A stretch of 64,000 nt of DNA from Halocaridina rubra (taxonomy: Eukaryota; Arthropoda; Malacostraca; Decapoda; Atyidae), in contig JAXCGZ010022667.1 of NCBI GenBank assembly GCA_037179515.1, forward strand, positions 124,001 to 188,000. Direction: 5' to 3'. Shown here one piece after another: positions 34,403 to 44,224 of this stretch. How positions within the stretch are numbered: the stretch's first letter is position 1; each line of letters starts with the position of its first letter. Position numbers and translations under genes: made by a program. Below the pieces are notes generated by a model. The model had not been told where the DNA came from and searched no databases. It saw only the letters and a list, made by a program, of their open reading frames with translations.

Positions 34403-36126
34403 AGTTTCATTACTAGCAGCAATGAATATTTAGCAGCACTTGAATCATTTACTGTGAAAGAATCATCAAAGTCAGTGACGTATTCTCCCAAATACGTAGG
34501 AACAGTACGTTCCCTACTAGGATATCGTCGTCTTGCCTTCACATCCTCGTCGATTTTGTCATTACCACTTCTGCCGCCACTTACGGGATTGACTTCATCT
34601 TGACCTTTTCCACTGCCCACGGGATCGTCGTCATCTTCCATCGAGGTTGGATCATCGGAGTTCGATGTCGGTGGCATTGGTAAGGTTTCCAAGGAAATGG
34701 GTTCTTTGTCGGTTACGTGGCGATTTTCAACCACTGGATTTTCTACTTCATGTTGAAATTTATCGGTGAATTTGACACAACGCACTCTTCTGACATTATT
34801 TTTATTTGGGAAATACACCAAATAGGCTGGACTTTGTCCATCATATCCCAAAAATATTCCTCTTTCACTACGAGGGTCCAATTTCTTTTTCTCTTGCACA
34901 TAGGAATAACACACAGTTCCGAAAATATGCATATCTTTCAGATTAGGTTTTCTGTCAGTGAATAACTCATAGGGTGCCTTTCCAGTTCTTGGGTTATAGC
35001 AATGGTTCCGGATATAAGCCGAAGCTCTAACAGCATAAGTCCATAGACTTTTGGGCAAATTTGCATTTAAGAGTATGCACCTAGCCATGTCGTAAAGAGA
35101 CCGCCAATATCTCTCGACCGTCCCATTTTGATGTGGGGAATACGGAGCTGTGAACTCGTGTTTGATAGAGTTTTTCAAAAGTAAGGATTTAAAACTCTTT
35201 GCTGTGAACTCCGTCCCATTGTCCGTCCGTATGCATTTTACTTTCCCATATGGGGAACTATCAGCCAAGAACCTCTCAGTTGCAGCTACCATGTCAGATT
35301 TACTTTTAAGAAAGAATACCATTATTATACCAGTGTAGTCGTCGATGAATGAAATGGAATATTTAAAACCTTCTCTTGCAGCTGGTTCAATAGGCCCTGC
35401 TAAGTCGCAATATACTGACTTGAGCCTACTAGTAGCACGCTTGTCGGCTTCCCTGTTTCTATACTGGGACATTTTTCCGATAGCACACACTTCACAATCA
35501 GATTTTTCTTTAGGAGAAATTTTCATACCATCTACAACATTTTCTAGCTTCAATAAATCTCTGAAGTTGCAATGGCCCATTATTTTATGCCACTCAAATA
35601 GGGAGTGAGAAACATTTTCACTTTCTTTTACATTATTGAGAAAATACAATTTTCCCTCTTTTCTTAGAGGAAATACAGTGCCATCTGGAGCCCTTAGCTC
35701 AGCACATTTGGGATAAAAGTTGACAGAAGCACCTTTTTCATTGGCCGCATACACAGAAAACATATTTTGTTTATAGGAAGGAACATATAAGGCATTTTCT
35801 AGCAAAACTTTACATGGATTACCATTGACATCATGCACCAACACATTTGCGGATCCACGACCACGCGCAACGCCATTTGTTCGGCTTCCGTCAGCCAACT
35901 CAATACAATGATTAGAAGGATTAAAATCACTGTCAAATTTCACAAACTTTGAACCATCTTTTATTATATGAGATGTAGCACCACAGTCAACCATTAAATT
36001 ATTATCAATATTATGCCTAACAGCATTATTACAATTATCATATTCAAAAATATCTTCACTCGCACTGGCTTTAAAAAGGAACGAATGAGGCCGTTCGGTA
36101 TCTGTAACATTATCTTCAGCACTCAT
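34357..36126 (-). CDS. pol: Copia pol: protease and integrase
   Basis: 589 codons. The protease box is VDCGATSH (46-53), with the downstream LYVPSYKQNMFSV (113-125). The pre-integrase zinc domain has H180, H185, C211 and C214. The integrase DDE residues are D241 (YCDLAGP), D302 (TDNGTEF) and E338 (NGTVERY), with D302 and E338 separated by 35 residues as usual. The segment RSERGIFLGYDGQSPAYLVY follows. After an acidic, low-complexity linker the frame runs across the RT deletion and ends out of frame. It is in the same frame as gag, from which it is separated only by a TGA codon at 36187. Integrase would act on the cDNA ends; protease would cleave the polyprotein. RT loss makes the copy dependent on others. 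Confidence 0.88.
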   Translation of the reverse strand: MSAEDNVTDTERPHSFLFKASASEDIFEYDNCNNAVRHNIDNNLMVDCGATSHIIKDGSKFVKFDSDFNPSNHCIELADGSRTNGVARGRGSANVLVHDVNGNPCKVLLENALYVPSYKQNMFSVYAANEKGASVNFYPKCAELRAPDGTVFPLRKEGKLYFLNNVKESENVSHSLFEWHKIMGHCNFRDLLKLENVVDGMKISPKEKSDCEVCAIGKMSQYRNREADKRATSRLKSVYCDLAGPIEPAAREGFKYSISFIDDYTGIIMVFFLKSKSDMVAATERFLADSSPYGKVKCIRTDNGTEFTAKSFKSLLLKNSIKHEFTAPYSPHQNGTVERYWRSLYDMARCILLNANLPKSLWTYAVRASAYIRNHCYNPRTGKAPYELFTDRKPNLKDMHIFGTVCYSYVQEKKKLDPRSERGIFLGYDGQSPAYLVYFPNKNNVRRVRCVKFTDKFQHEVENPVVENRHVTDKEPISLETLPMPPTSNSDDPTSMEDDDDPVGSGKGQDEVNPVSGGRSGNDKIDEDVKARRRYPSRERTVPTYLGEYVTDFDDSFTVNDSSAAKYSLLLVMKLCSMLPKVLFAIILR

Positions 36127-36186
36127 GGATTTTGTTGAATTAGGGGGATTTTTCCTACATTCACTAGACTTATGAGTTCGAGATCT

Positions 36187-36960
36187 TCATTTATGGCACC
36201 ACTTCTTACTAAATCTATATTTTCCTTTATTCTTCTCACTTTTATTCTTACAATCAGGAGATTTATGTCCTAAACTTCCACAAGTATAACAAGAAGGGGT
36301 AAAATTTCCTGCACTAGCCCTACCTTGGTTACCTTTATGGGTTACTTTCATAATATTATCGTCACTATCAAGTGTGTCATGTGCCTTTTCAGTCTCTTCA
36401 AAGTTTCTTAAAGCAATTTTAAACTCAGAAAAACTCATTGGAGTATCTCTCTGTGTAATTACAGTAGAAAAAGTCTTAAAATTTGAAGGAAGGCCTTTAA
36501 GCACCATTGCAGTAAGGAGGCTATCACTAACAGTCTCACCTGCCTGTTTTAATGAATTAGCAGCAGTCTCAGCGCGAATGACATAATCGGTGACGTTTTC
36601 ATTGGCTACTTTCTTCAATAATGTAAGCTCAGTATATAGGCAAATAACTCTCGGCTTACCTGTGCCCATGTACTGACCACGGAGTATTTCCAGTGCCTTA
36701 CGACCGTTGTCTTTCGCCTCTCTTATCACTAAATTAAGGCTTCGGTCATCTAAAAGTTGAACAAGCTCAGCAAATGCATTAGCATTCTCCCCTGCATCAG
36801 GGGTTCCGGTACCGGTCAGGACATCCAATAACTTCAGACGTCTCATGTAACCGAGAAATTTAACTTCCCAAAGCTCATATTTCGACTCATCACCATCAAA
36901 TAATAATCTAGCACTAAGGCTGGGCCCATAACCTGTTGAGGTATGACTACTATGAGTCAT
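36187..36960 (-). CDS. gag: Copia Gag with zinc knuckle; start inside the LTR
   Basis: 257 codons. The first ATG lies at 36960, 27 bases inside the 5' LTR, so the first nine residues (MTHSSHTST) are LTR-encoded and the next five (GYGPS) are encoded by the primer binding site. The Copia Gag domain continues with LFDGDESKYELWEVKFLGYM, ILRGQYMGTGKPRV and LKGLPSNFKTFSTVI. A CCHC knuckle occupies about 224-237 (CYTCGSLGHKSPDC). The frame then meets TGA at 36187 inside what looks like a second knuckle: C255, the stop position, then RSRTH and KSSEC keep CX2CX4HX4C spacing. Downstream pol is in the same frame. A Cys-to-stop mutation or programmed readthrough are both possible; mutation is more likely. 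Confidence 0.85.
   Translation of the reverse strand: MTHSSHTSTGYGPSLSARLLFDGDESKYELWEVKFLGYMRRLKLLDVLTGTGTPDAGENANAFAELVQLLDDRSLNLVIREAKDNGRKALEILRGQYMGTGKPRVICLYTELTLLKKVANENVTDYVIRAETAANSLKQAGETVSDSLLTAMVLKGLPSNFKTFSTVITQRDTPMSFSEFKIALRNFEETEKAHDTLDSDDNIMKVTHKGNQGRASAGNFTPSCYTCGSLGHKSPDCKNKSEKNKGKYRFSKKWCHK
36918..36933 (-). other. Copia primer binding site (initiator tRNA-Met half)
   Basis: Directly inside the 5' LTR the plus strand reads GGCTGGGCCCATAACC, matching the anticodon-loop region of eukaryotic initiator tRNA-Met. Drosophila copia is known to prime with a cleaved 5' half of this tRNA, so this element probably does the same. Confidence 0.85.
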
Positions 36961-37203
36961 GATGGTGGATAAAGAGCAATCTTGGGGATATAATTGAAAG
37001 TCACAGTCACCGGTTATTATTTGTTTACTTTATAAATGAAGCGTCATACAACGTTAAGACATGGACAAAAAGAAAATGCCAGCTTGGAAAATATGTACTG
37101 GGCATATATATGAAAAATATACCAATTATATTATTGTGAAAAATATTAATCTAATTAGTAAACTTAAGAAAAATATATTTGTCGATTAAGTTTACCCTCA
37201 ACA
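36934..37203 (-). repeat. Copia 5' LTR
   Basis: 270 bp matching 32814-33082. It holds the Gag start codon at 36960. The outer end is CTCAACA at 37203, followed by the GTCAA duplication and LINE sequence. Confidence 0.92.
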
Positions 37204-37577
37204 GTCAATAACTGCAAAAAGCTCATTCATTTTTATGTAGTGTTCCCTCACTATATTGCAATTCACCATTTGTGAATTCAGTGCATCACGTTTTTTTTTT
37301 GAAAGCTTTTTTTTCTGGGTATATGCGAGAATATTAAAATATGAAAATATTAAAATATTCAGCATTTTCATTATTTTATTGAAATTTTTTTTTATTATTT
37401 TATTGCTAAAAAAAATTTCCTAGCCGAAGAATAATAAAACTAAAAAAAAAAAATAGTAAAAAACATTAATTTAAACATGTAACCACTGCTTCCACGAGAA
37501 GAAAATTAGTTTACCCTAGATCTGGACTGAAAATTCCCTATACCCATATTGAGTACCCTAAATGTAATGAAATTCAT

Positions 37578-37578
37578 A

Positions 37579-37643
<65 letters not shown>
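37578..37643. repeat. ATT trinucleotide microsatellite
   Basis: About 22 uninterrupted ATT units inside the Tigger-like fragment. Confidence 0.95.
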
Positions 37644-38017
37644 CATGATTATGATTATATACTCAACGTAGATCACTCATCATTCTCTGATTACCCTAAA
37701 TTAGGTTATTTTACCCCAAAGTCGAAGCACTGAATGTAACTCACAGTATTGCACCATGTAAAAGGGTCACACCTACATGAGATAGTACATGGGATGCTAT
37801 TGGCTGATGGGTGGGAGACAACGAATCACTGAATTGTCTTTCTGTATGTTCTGTAACATGGGGTCTGATTAGCTTCTTGACTGAAGCTTGGTTCTCCCAG
37901 CATCTTCCATTGTCAAGCCTCACCCGTTCAGTCTACTCACGTTCGCACCATTTGCGTTGTGCTTCTTAGTATGTTGTGTTTGTGATTTTGTGACACTTTA
38001 GTATTTCAACACCTGCA

Positions 38018-38203
38018 ATGCTGCCCAAGAGTCCTTCATCTTCTAAGGCTTCTGGTAATGAGCCTAAGCGGCAAAGGAAGATGTTGACCATAACAGATAA
38101 GGTAAAACTGTTAGATATGCTGAAGGAAGGAAGAAGGTTCTCGGATATAGACCGCCATTGGCTGTGGAGTATGTATACGTCATCACCACCTCATTCAAGG
38201 TAA
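38018..38203 (+). pseudogene. Tigger-like transposase N-terminus (truncated)
   Basis: 61 codons: MLPKSPSSSKASGNEPKRQR followed by KMLTITDKVKLLDMLKEGRR. This is the start of a Tigger/jerky-type transposase, where an HTH (psq/CENP-B N-terminal-like) DNA-binding domain begins with the same KLLDML...G pattern. After DRHW the frame departs from the family and stops. The DDE catalytic part is missing altogether. About 150 bases to 38354 are noncoding transposon end. Confidence 0.6.
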
Positions 38204-38354
38204 GCTCACCTATCACGTTTACGCTTGCACGCTGTTATTAATAAAGTAAAGGGTGGTTTGTTAACAGTGAAGGGAAGGTTTATACAGTAAAGGTATAAAT
38301 AAATGTAAAATACCGATGTATATATGGTGCTCCTACTTTGTGGATTTTCACCTA

Positions 38355-40331
38355 TGTGGGGGTTTTATTAAATGATGATGCTAGTGTTTTTTTTAAGATT
38401 CTGTTTTACTAAGGGGACTCAAAGTACCGAGCTCGGTTAAGAGCTCACAAACAGACAGGACAGATATTTGTACTTGAACACCCCATTTTTATTACCATTA
38501 GTCGGTTAAATGAAACTCAGAATTCAACTTTCTTTTAATTTTGGAAATGCAATGACATTAAAAGAATTGAATTAAATTTCTCAAATTAAATTTTATGAAA
38601 TGCTGCCTCGAATCCCGGAGGAGGTGAGTATGAGTTCGTTTCCCGGCACCACGGACGTATGCCAAGACTTTGGCCTCAACTCGATGATTACCTCTGTCAC
38701 ACAGGCAGAGTAGAATACAGGGCACTGCAATTTCAGAAACAGAAATGACACACTGTTTATAATGGGAAACTGAAAGCATGAGCACACATATAATGAGTTT
38801 CCAATGTCATTCTACTGGATGAATATATATAGGTTATTCACAGCTAACCAGAAATATTTATGCTACCATAATAGCATACAAAACATTAATTCTTTACTGG
38901 TTTTAAAGAAAATAATATATTCACAATAAATGAAGAATAAGCAAGACAAATACAGTACTGTATGTATTCCTTAAATTGTGGGCAACCACAAAAGTTGCAA
39001 TGCTTATTACTGATATGCAATTAATATGGTAAAACACTCTATTTAGGGTAAAGGAAGAATCTACGAGATAAATACAGTATTCATTCACTTTTAGTTATCA
39101 AGAACTTTGCAATAAAAAAAGGGTGCAAAACCACCTTTTGAGGTATTTGCAACTTATAACTCAAAACACTTTATCCCCAACATATGAAGAATTAGCAAGA
39201 TAAATACGGTATGCATTCATTAAAATGTGGTTAACAAGAAATATTTGCATAGCCAACTGGGAAAAATTACCTTTTGAATATTTGCAATTTGGCTTTTTGG
39301 CAAATAGCTTTATTGACGAGTTTTTGAAGTAAAAACACTTTATTTACGATGATAGAAAGGGGTGAAATGAAATTAGAATTTATTAGGAAGAGAGATAGAT
39401 TTTTACGGGCTCATAACTTAGTCTTCAGAGGATGAGATTTTCGTTTATCACATTCAGTGAAAAGAAACTTCTCAGCAATATATATCAGCTGTAATTTACA
39501 GGTTAAGGAATTAACTTTGGCATGTGAGATTCCAGTGTGGTAATCTACAAAATTTCGTGTGACTGGGAATGGAATCTGAGAATAGAAATCCATAAGATTT
39601 ATCCAGTAACGAATGTAACTAATTCTCGAAAATAAACCAATTTGCTTGACCCACGAGCTTTACCATACACTATCCCTCACCTTGTTGTGCTAGATGAATT
39701 CCTTGTTGTGCTAGATGAATTCCTGTGAAGATGCCACGTGAAAGGATTTTAAATAAACTTAGACCACCCAGGCGAGATGTTGCCTCTGGGCAGTCTCGGC
39801 GCCAAAAGAGAGCGTCTCCTTGTTGTGCTTCGTGACGTCATCTGTAGGAGACATTCCTAGAGCAGTAATTGGCTCTGATTTCATTTTAAGGACTATTTTA
39901 GTGGTGGTCCCTGGCAGGCAATTATAGCAGAGATGCAAGGGAGAGACAGTATTTTTAGGTGCAACAAGTGGAAGCAAATAAAATAAAACGAGAATACTAA
40001 TGAAAAGTTAGGTTACTGGTTCTTTGTTTCTTAATTTTCTTGGCTCGGAGCAGGCAGAAAAATAGGGGCAGCCTTTATATTGGGGCTATACTTCTACACG
40101 TACAAGAAGAGTCAATAAGCTATATAGAATTAGCTATAAGCTAAAATACAAATTGCAAATAATCATAATCTGCGAAAGTCAAGAAGTGGGAATTATTTTA
40201 TTAGTTAGAAAATAACAGTTATGTTAAAGGGAATTAATTTTTTTAGTTAGAAAATAACAGTTATGTTACTAATTTTATTTAATAAGGCATCTAACAGCCT
40301 CTGTTGACATTGAGCGAAACACTCTGTCACA
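38355..40331 (-). mobile_element. Solo Gypsy LTR in Tigger, ACCTA target duplication
   Basis: A 1977-bp LTR begins TGTGGGGGTTTT and ends TGTCACA at 40331. Identical ACCTA words flank it at 38350-38354 and 40332-40336. It is closer to the copy 2 LTRs than the solo LTR in BEL-1 is, with a small TTGTTGTGCTAGATGAA-type duplication near 39685-39725 and a 40-bp duplicated stretch near 40195-40262. Confidence 0.9.
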
Positions 40332-40336
40332 ACCTA

Positions 40337-41075
40337 TCCTTTCGGATAGTTCATCTTCATGTCCTCAGTGCCTCTACTCTCAGGCAGAACATATTCAGTG
40401 ATATACTCCATCAACAACAAACAGTGGCTACTCTTCCAATTGGTGGTTCATACTCATTTTTTTCAATATCCAACATGTTATCTGTGAATACTAGATCCAG
40501 TAGTGATGGCTCGTCCCCACCCCTGACCTTCATTGGTTCAATTACATGTTGGTGTAGGAAATTCCCTTGTGCGTGATCTAGGAATCTTGCCCTGAATGAG
40601 TCCTCACCACTGTGTGGGTTAATATTTATCCAATCTATATCTTTATGAGTAAAATCTCCTATAATCAAAATCCTACATTTTCTCTCCCGTGCCATGTTAA
40701 CAACTGAATTTATGACTTCAATAGTACCTATATGACTTTCCTCATAAAGTTCTAGCCTATTTTTGTTCCTTGGTGGGTTATATACAACAGGTATTATAAT
40801 GCTCTCTGACCCAGTATTTATGTGAGCAACAAGAAATTCCTTGAACTCACTTTCTATAGCCAAGTTTATTTCTTCAACCTGAATCCTTTCACTTATAAGC
40901 AGTGTTATCCCTCCACCAGTCCTCTCAGATCTATCATCCCTTAATATTCTGAAGCCATTAGGAAATACTGTGACACTGTTTATTTCCTCACTCAACTTAG
41001 TCTGTAACTGCTACTATATCTGCCTTATTGTTGTGAATCCTATCTTTTAATTCTACTGCATTACCAGCTAATCCA
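40337..41075 (-). pseudogene. LINE E/F ORF2 endonuclease (broken)
   Basis: Frame 40411-40995 carries MSEEINSVTVFPNGFRILRD, GGGITLLISERIQVEE, VVYNPPRNKN, ILIIGDFTHKDIDW and PSLLDLVFTDN. The metal-site motif reads GDFTH instead of GDFNH. The start (YxNADGL) at about 41075 and the SDH end are shifted out of frame. Confidence 0.82.
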
Positions 41076-41099
41076 TCAGTATTTTTGTATAACAATTTT

Positions 41100-42180
41100 A
41101 ATGAGGCCCCATCCACTGATCTTCTTTAATTATCTTCTTTATCTCCCCTTTGTCTGGAAGAATTCTGTAATGAAACATTTTTCTTCTCTTCTTCATTTAT
41201 TTCCTCATTTAACCTTCTTGCCTCTTGCAATAAGTTTTTGATCCTTTACATCTCTTTCTGAGCTCTGTATCTAACAGATACTTTTTTGAATTCTTGAAGG
41301 TCTTTTGGACTTTTTTTTCTCATCAATATTTCACATACATGTGTCCCCTCTCTCAAAGGTTACTTTTGTTGGTCTCTGCTTTCCCTCCCTAGAATATTTA
41401 CCTAGTTGGTGAATGTTTACAATATCCTCAGGACCACAAATTACTCCAAGTTTTCTTATCAGGTTTACAACCCTAGCTTTACTTTCTGCAAGTCTCCCCT
41501 GCCATATTGGCTCCTGGGATTCATTTATGCCTAAGATTGCCACTGTCTTCCCTTCATCAGGTGCCTGTTTAATCAGTGGATTTGCCCTTTCCATCACAAC
41601 ATCTTTAATTTTTGATTACTGTTTGCTTTATAGTCAACTGTTTGTATGTTTTCCAGTGCCACCACCTTCACAGCCTCTTTTACTGCCACATTCCCCTTTG
41701 TGTCAGCAAAGGAAGTTATAATGGCATCATGTTCCGTATTCAGCTCCTGAAACGCTTTTCTAAACTGTTTGATGTTTTCCTTAATCTGGACATTCCAAGT
41801 TGCAATCTCGTCTCACTCAGAAGAGAGCAGTGAACTAACATTTAATTCATTTAGGTTGTCATTCAGCTGTTTGTTGTTATCTTCTTGTTCAGAAATTCTG
41901 GTCCCTAGTTCACTCTTTTCCCCTTCCAGCTTCTTTATTCGTTTGTCTAGTTCTTTTCTCTCTTGCCCTTGTGCTTTATTTGCTTCCTCCAAACATCTTA
42001 TTTCCTCTCTGAGTGTTTCATTCTCTTTCATTTCTCTATCCATACTCCGAATTTTATCATTAAGGTTTATAACTATTGTCTCTAATTCCTTGATTTTCTG
42101 TTTTAATCTCCTAATAGCTACTCCTCCTCCTATAGCTACATCCCATGGAAAGCCTCTATCATCCCTCCCCAGCCTATGAA
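41100..42180 (-). pseudogene. LINE E/F ORF1 (broken)
   Basis: The coiled coil lies at 41813-42043 and continues to 42180 (KENETLREEIRCLEEANKAQ, KKLEGEKSELGTRISEQEDN). Frame 41331-41597 holds an RRM-like segment (KARVVNLIRKLGVICGPEDI, then RPTKVTFERGD). The C-terminal region is near 41150-41330. Stops separate the parts. This copy shows best that ORF1 is coiled coil plus RRM-like plus C-terminal domain. Confidence 0.7.
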
Positions 42181-42995
42181 TGGGGGGGTTTGGGACAAAG
42201 ATGGCCTCATTTTCATGTTTTCCCTTTCAAAGAATATAGACAGAAGAAGAAGAAAAAAAAGGAGAGAAAAGCTTTTAATTAAGCTTCACACAGAATTTCT
42301 ATCTACATTTTTGGTACACATCCTAACTTAAAATTTGACTTTGTCAATTTGAGGGGGAAAAATGCAAAACAAAAGTCTACTTGAAGGAAAATTCGAATTT
42401 GTATCTGAGGAGACACCCACCTGTTTCTGCTATTTATTGTTTTTAACTGATAAACTCACTTGCTAATGAAGGTATGTTATCACAGGACTAGACTTTATAT
42501 TTAACTCAATATATACTAAATAAAATTAATAAAAGAGAAAGCTAAAAGAAAACTAAATTAAAAAAATAAGACAGCTGTGCTACTTGGCAACTTAACCCAG
42601 TACTGTTGACAGGTGTATTTTTAGTATTCATTTAAATATTCAATTATTTTGTGTATTAAACTAACTATCAAGTTAATATAAATGGGAAGGATATTGATTT
42701 TAACAATATATGGAACCACAGGATCAGGTAAATGTCTGTAAGAGCTCTGTCCAATTTACACAGAAAATTAGGTAATGTGATGTGATGGCTTCACCTCTGG
42801 CAACTCTTCTAAACTTCCTCAAGGCAGGAAAGGACAGCTTCTTCTCTTTCCCCTCTAAAAAGTGTTCTTAATTTTTTCCTTTAATATTTTGGACAGTCTT
42901 GTTAACTACAAATATATATATATATATTTTTTTTACTCACAATACTCCGCAGAATCTCTTATTTAGGGAAATTTTGCTTACATTTTATACTTAAG
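42181..42995 (-). other. LINE E/F 5' leader
   Basis: Matches 16560-17441, ending in CATACTTAAGTCTTG near 42995. No coding frame. A short TA run (42910-42925) lies inside. Confidence 0.65.
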
Positions 42996-43089
42996 TCTTG
43001 GCCACTCAAAAACACAAGGAAAAATTTAAGAGATACTGAATGTGTGTGTTCTAATGCCCACCATGTATGTTTGTATGTGTAAATATGTG
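42996..43089. other. Short spacer between LINE E/F and LINE G
   Basis: About 95 bases (CCACTCAAAAACACAAGGAA onward) with GT-rich text. Absent from the B/C junction, so either the outermost 5' end of the LINE or host flank. Nothing recognisable. Confidence 0.4.
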
Positions 43090-43175
43090 ATCATGTAATT
43101 GATTTTCAACTTGTGCTTACGGGAAAGATCCCAAAGCTCGTATCTTCCCGTCTCCTAATCGGTTCCATTTTGTAC

Positions 43176-43643
43176 TCAGTGATACTTACCATACCTGTCC
43201 TTAAAACTATGACTTGAGATAGCATTAACTACCTCCTTGCTAAGCCAATTCCAATTATCAACTACTCTTACACTGAAAAAGTACTTCCTTACATCCTGCA
43301 AAGAAGTTTTCTTACGAAGCTTCAAATTATGATCTCTAGTTCTAGAGCCAGCCATATCAAAATATCGATCCCTATCCACTCTATCATAACCATGAAGGAC
43401 TTTAAAACCTGTCATCATATCCCCCCTCAATCTTCTTGCTTCGAGTGATGGTAAGTCTAATTCCCTCAGTCTCTCATCATAACTGAGATAACGTATTTCT
43501 TGCACCAGTTTCGCGGCATGTCTTTGAACTTTTTCAAGCTTAGCTACGTGCTTTTTCAAGTGCAGATTAAAAAAAGGGGCTGCATATTCAAGTTTTGGCT
43601 TCACGTAGGTTATATAAATATTTCTGAACATTTCCTTGTTCAT
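43176..43643 (-). pseudogene. LINE G/H ORF2 C-terminus
   Basis: 155 codons in one frame, from MNKEMFRNIYITYVKPKLEY through KVQRHAAKLVQEI and KKTSLQDVRKYFFSVRVVDN to SFKDRYGKYH, ending at the ORF2 stop. The frame continues toward the BEL-2 junction at 43689. Confidence 0.82.
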
Positions 43644-43689
43644 GTGACTGAAGGCTACCCTTACTTTTGATAAGAAAGCTTATGCTGCT

Positions 43690-43709
43690 TGTTACCGCAA
43701 TCACTGGCG

Positions 43710-43752
<43 letters not shown>

Positions 43753-44196
43753 AGCAACATATGTATATATATGTATATATATGTAGCGAGAGAGAGAGGC
43801 GCCACGAAGTGTCATGATAGACACTAAAGGCCCTTGTTCTAGCTTAGTAAGCTTAATTGATACACTGACAGAGAAGAGGCAGACAGAGACTGACTGGATT
43901 CGAGAGCAGACGTAATATTCAGAGAGTTCACTCTGGGCCTCAATTACGTAAGTTATGAGAAGCTAACTGCATTAACCTGTAAGAATTGAAATGTAGCATA
44001 AAATGATAAATAGAGAGTAAGGATGATGACATTAACTAAATACACTTATGTAATGTAGATTTGTATAATGTATTCAAAGATTAATAGTTGTTGTTTTATG
44101 GCTTCTAGGCAAACCGTACCTATAAAGACGAGTCTGCGATATGGCCCTTTCCTTTATCACCTACTAATAAACTTGACTGCCTTAAAGGCGTCAATA
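43690..44196 (+). repeat. BEL-2 5' LTR
   Basis: TGTTACCGCAATCACTGGCG at the start, then a GA run (43713-43751), CAGCAACATATGTATATATA, another short GA run and ...AAAGGCGTCAATA at 44196. The reverse complement matches both BEL-1 LTRs. The leader GTTTGCGTAAAGCC follows. Confidence 0.88.
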
Positions 44197-44224
44197 GTTT
44201 GCGTAAAGCCTAGAGGGAGATGAT

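Larger units (their letters stand above)
32814..37203 (-). mobile_element. Ty1/Copia element, near-intact ends, RT core deleted
   Basis: 4390-bp minus-strand element. LTRs of 269-270 bp (32814-33082 and 36934-37203) begin TGTTGAGG and end CTCAACA, and are almost identical. Perfect 5-bp duplications GTCAA flank it at 32809-32813 and 37204-37208. A polypurine tract GTGGGGG adjoins the 3' LTR and an initiator-tRNA-Met-type primer site adjoins the 5' LTR. Gag, protease and integrase are readable, but the central reverse transcriptase is missing. The host is LINE E/F. Confidence 0.92.
37240..38354 (+). mobile_element. Tigger/pogo-like DNA transposon fragment
   Basis: LINE sequence TTTTTATGTA is followed at 37240 by GTGTTCCCTCACTATATTGC, resembling the ends of Tigger/pogo-type elements, which duplicate TA. 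The far side keeps GGTGCTCCTACTTTGTGGAT and TTTTCACCTA, where the solo LTR enters; beyond the LTR the LINE resumes almost at once (CCTTTCGGATAG), so the terminal few dozen bases of the transposon are lost. A truncated transposase start lies at 38018-38203. The element also contains an ATT microsatellite. Confidence 0.65.

Noticed and set aside
42905..42930. TA-rich stretch as a promoter
   Set aside because: A short TA microsatellite absent from the equivalent LINE B leader; no other promoter evidence.
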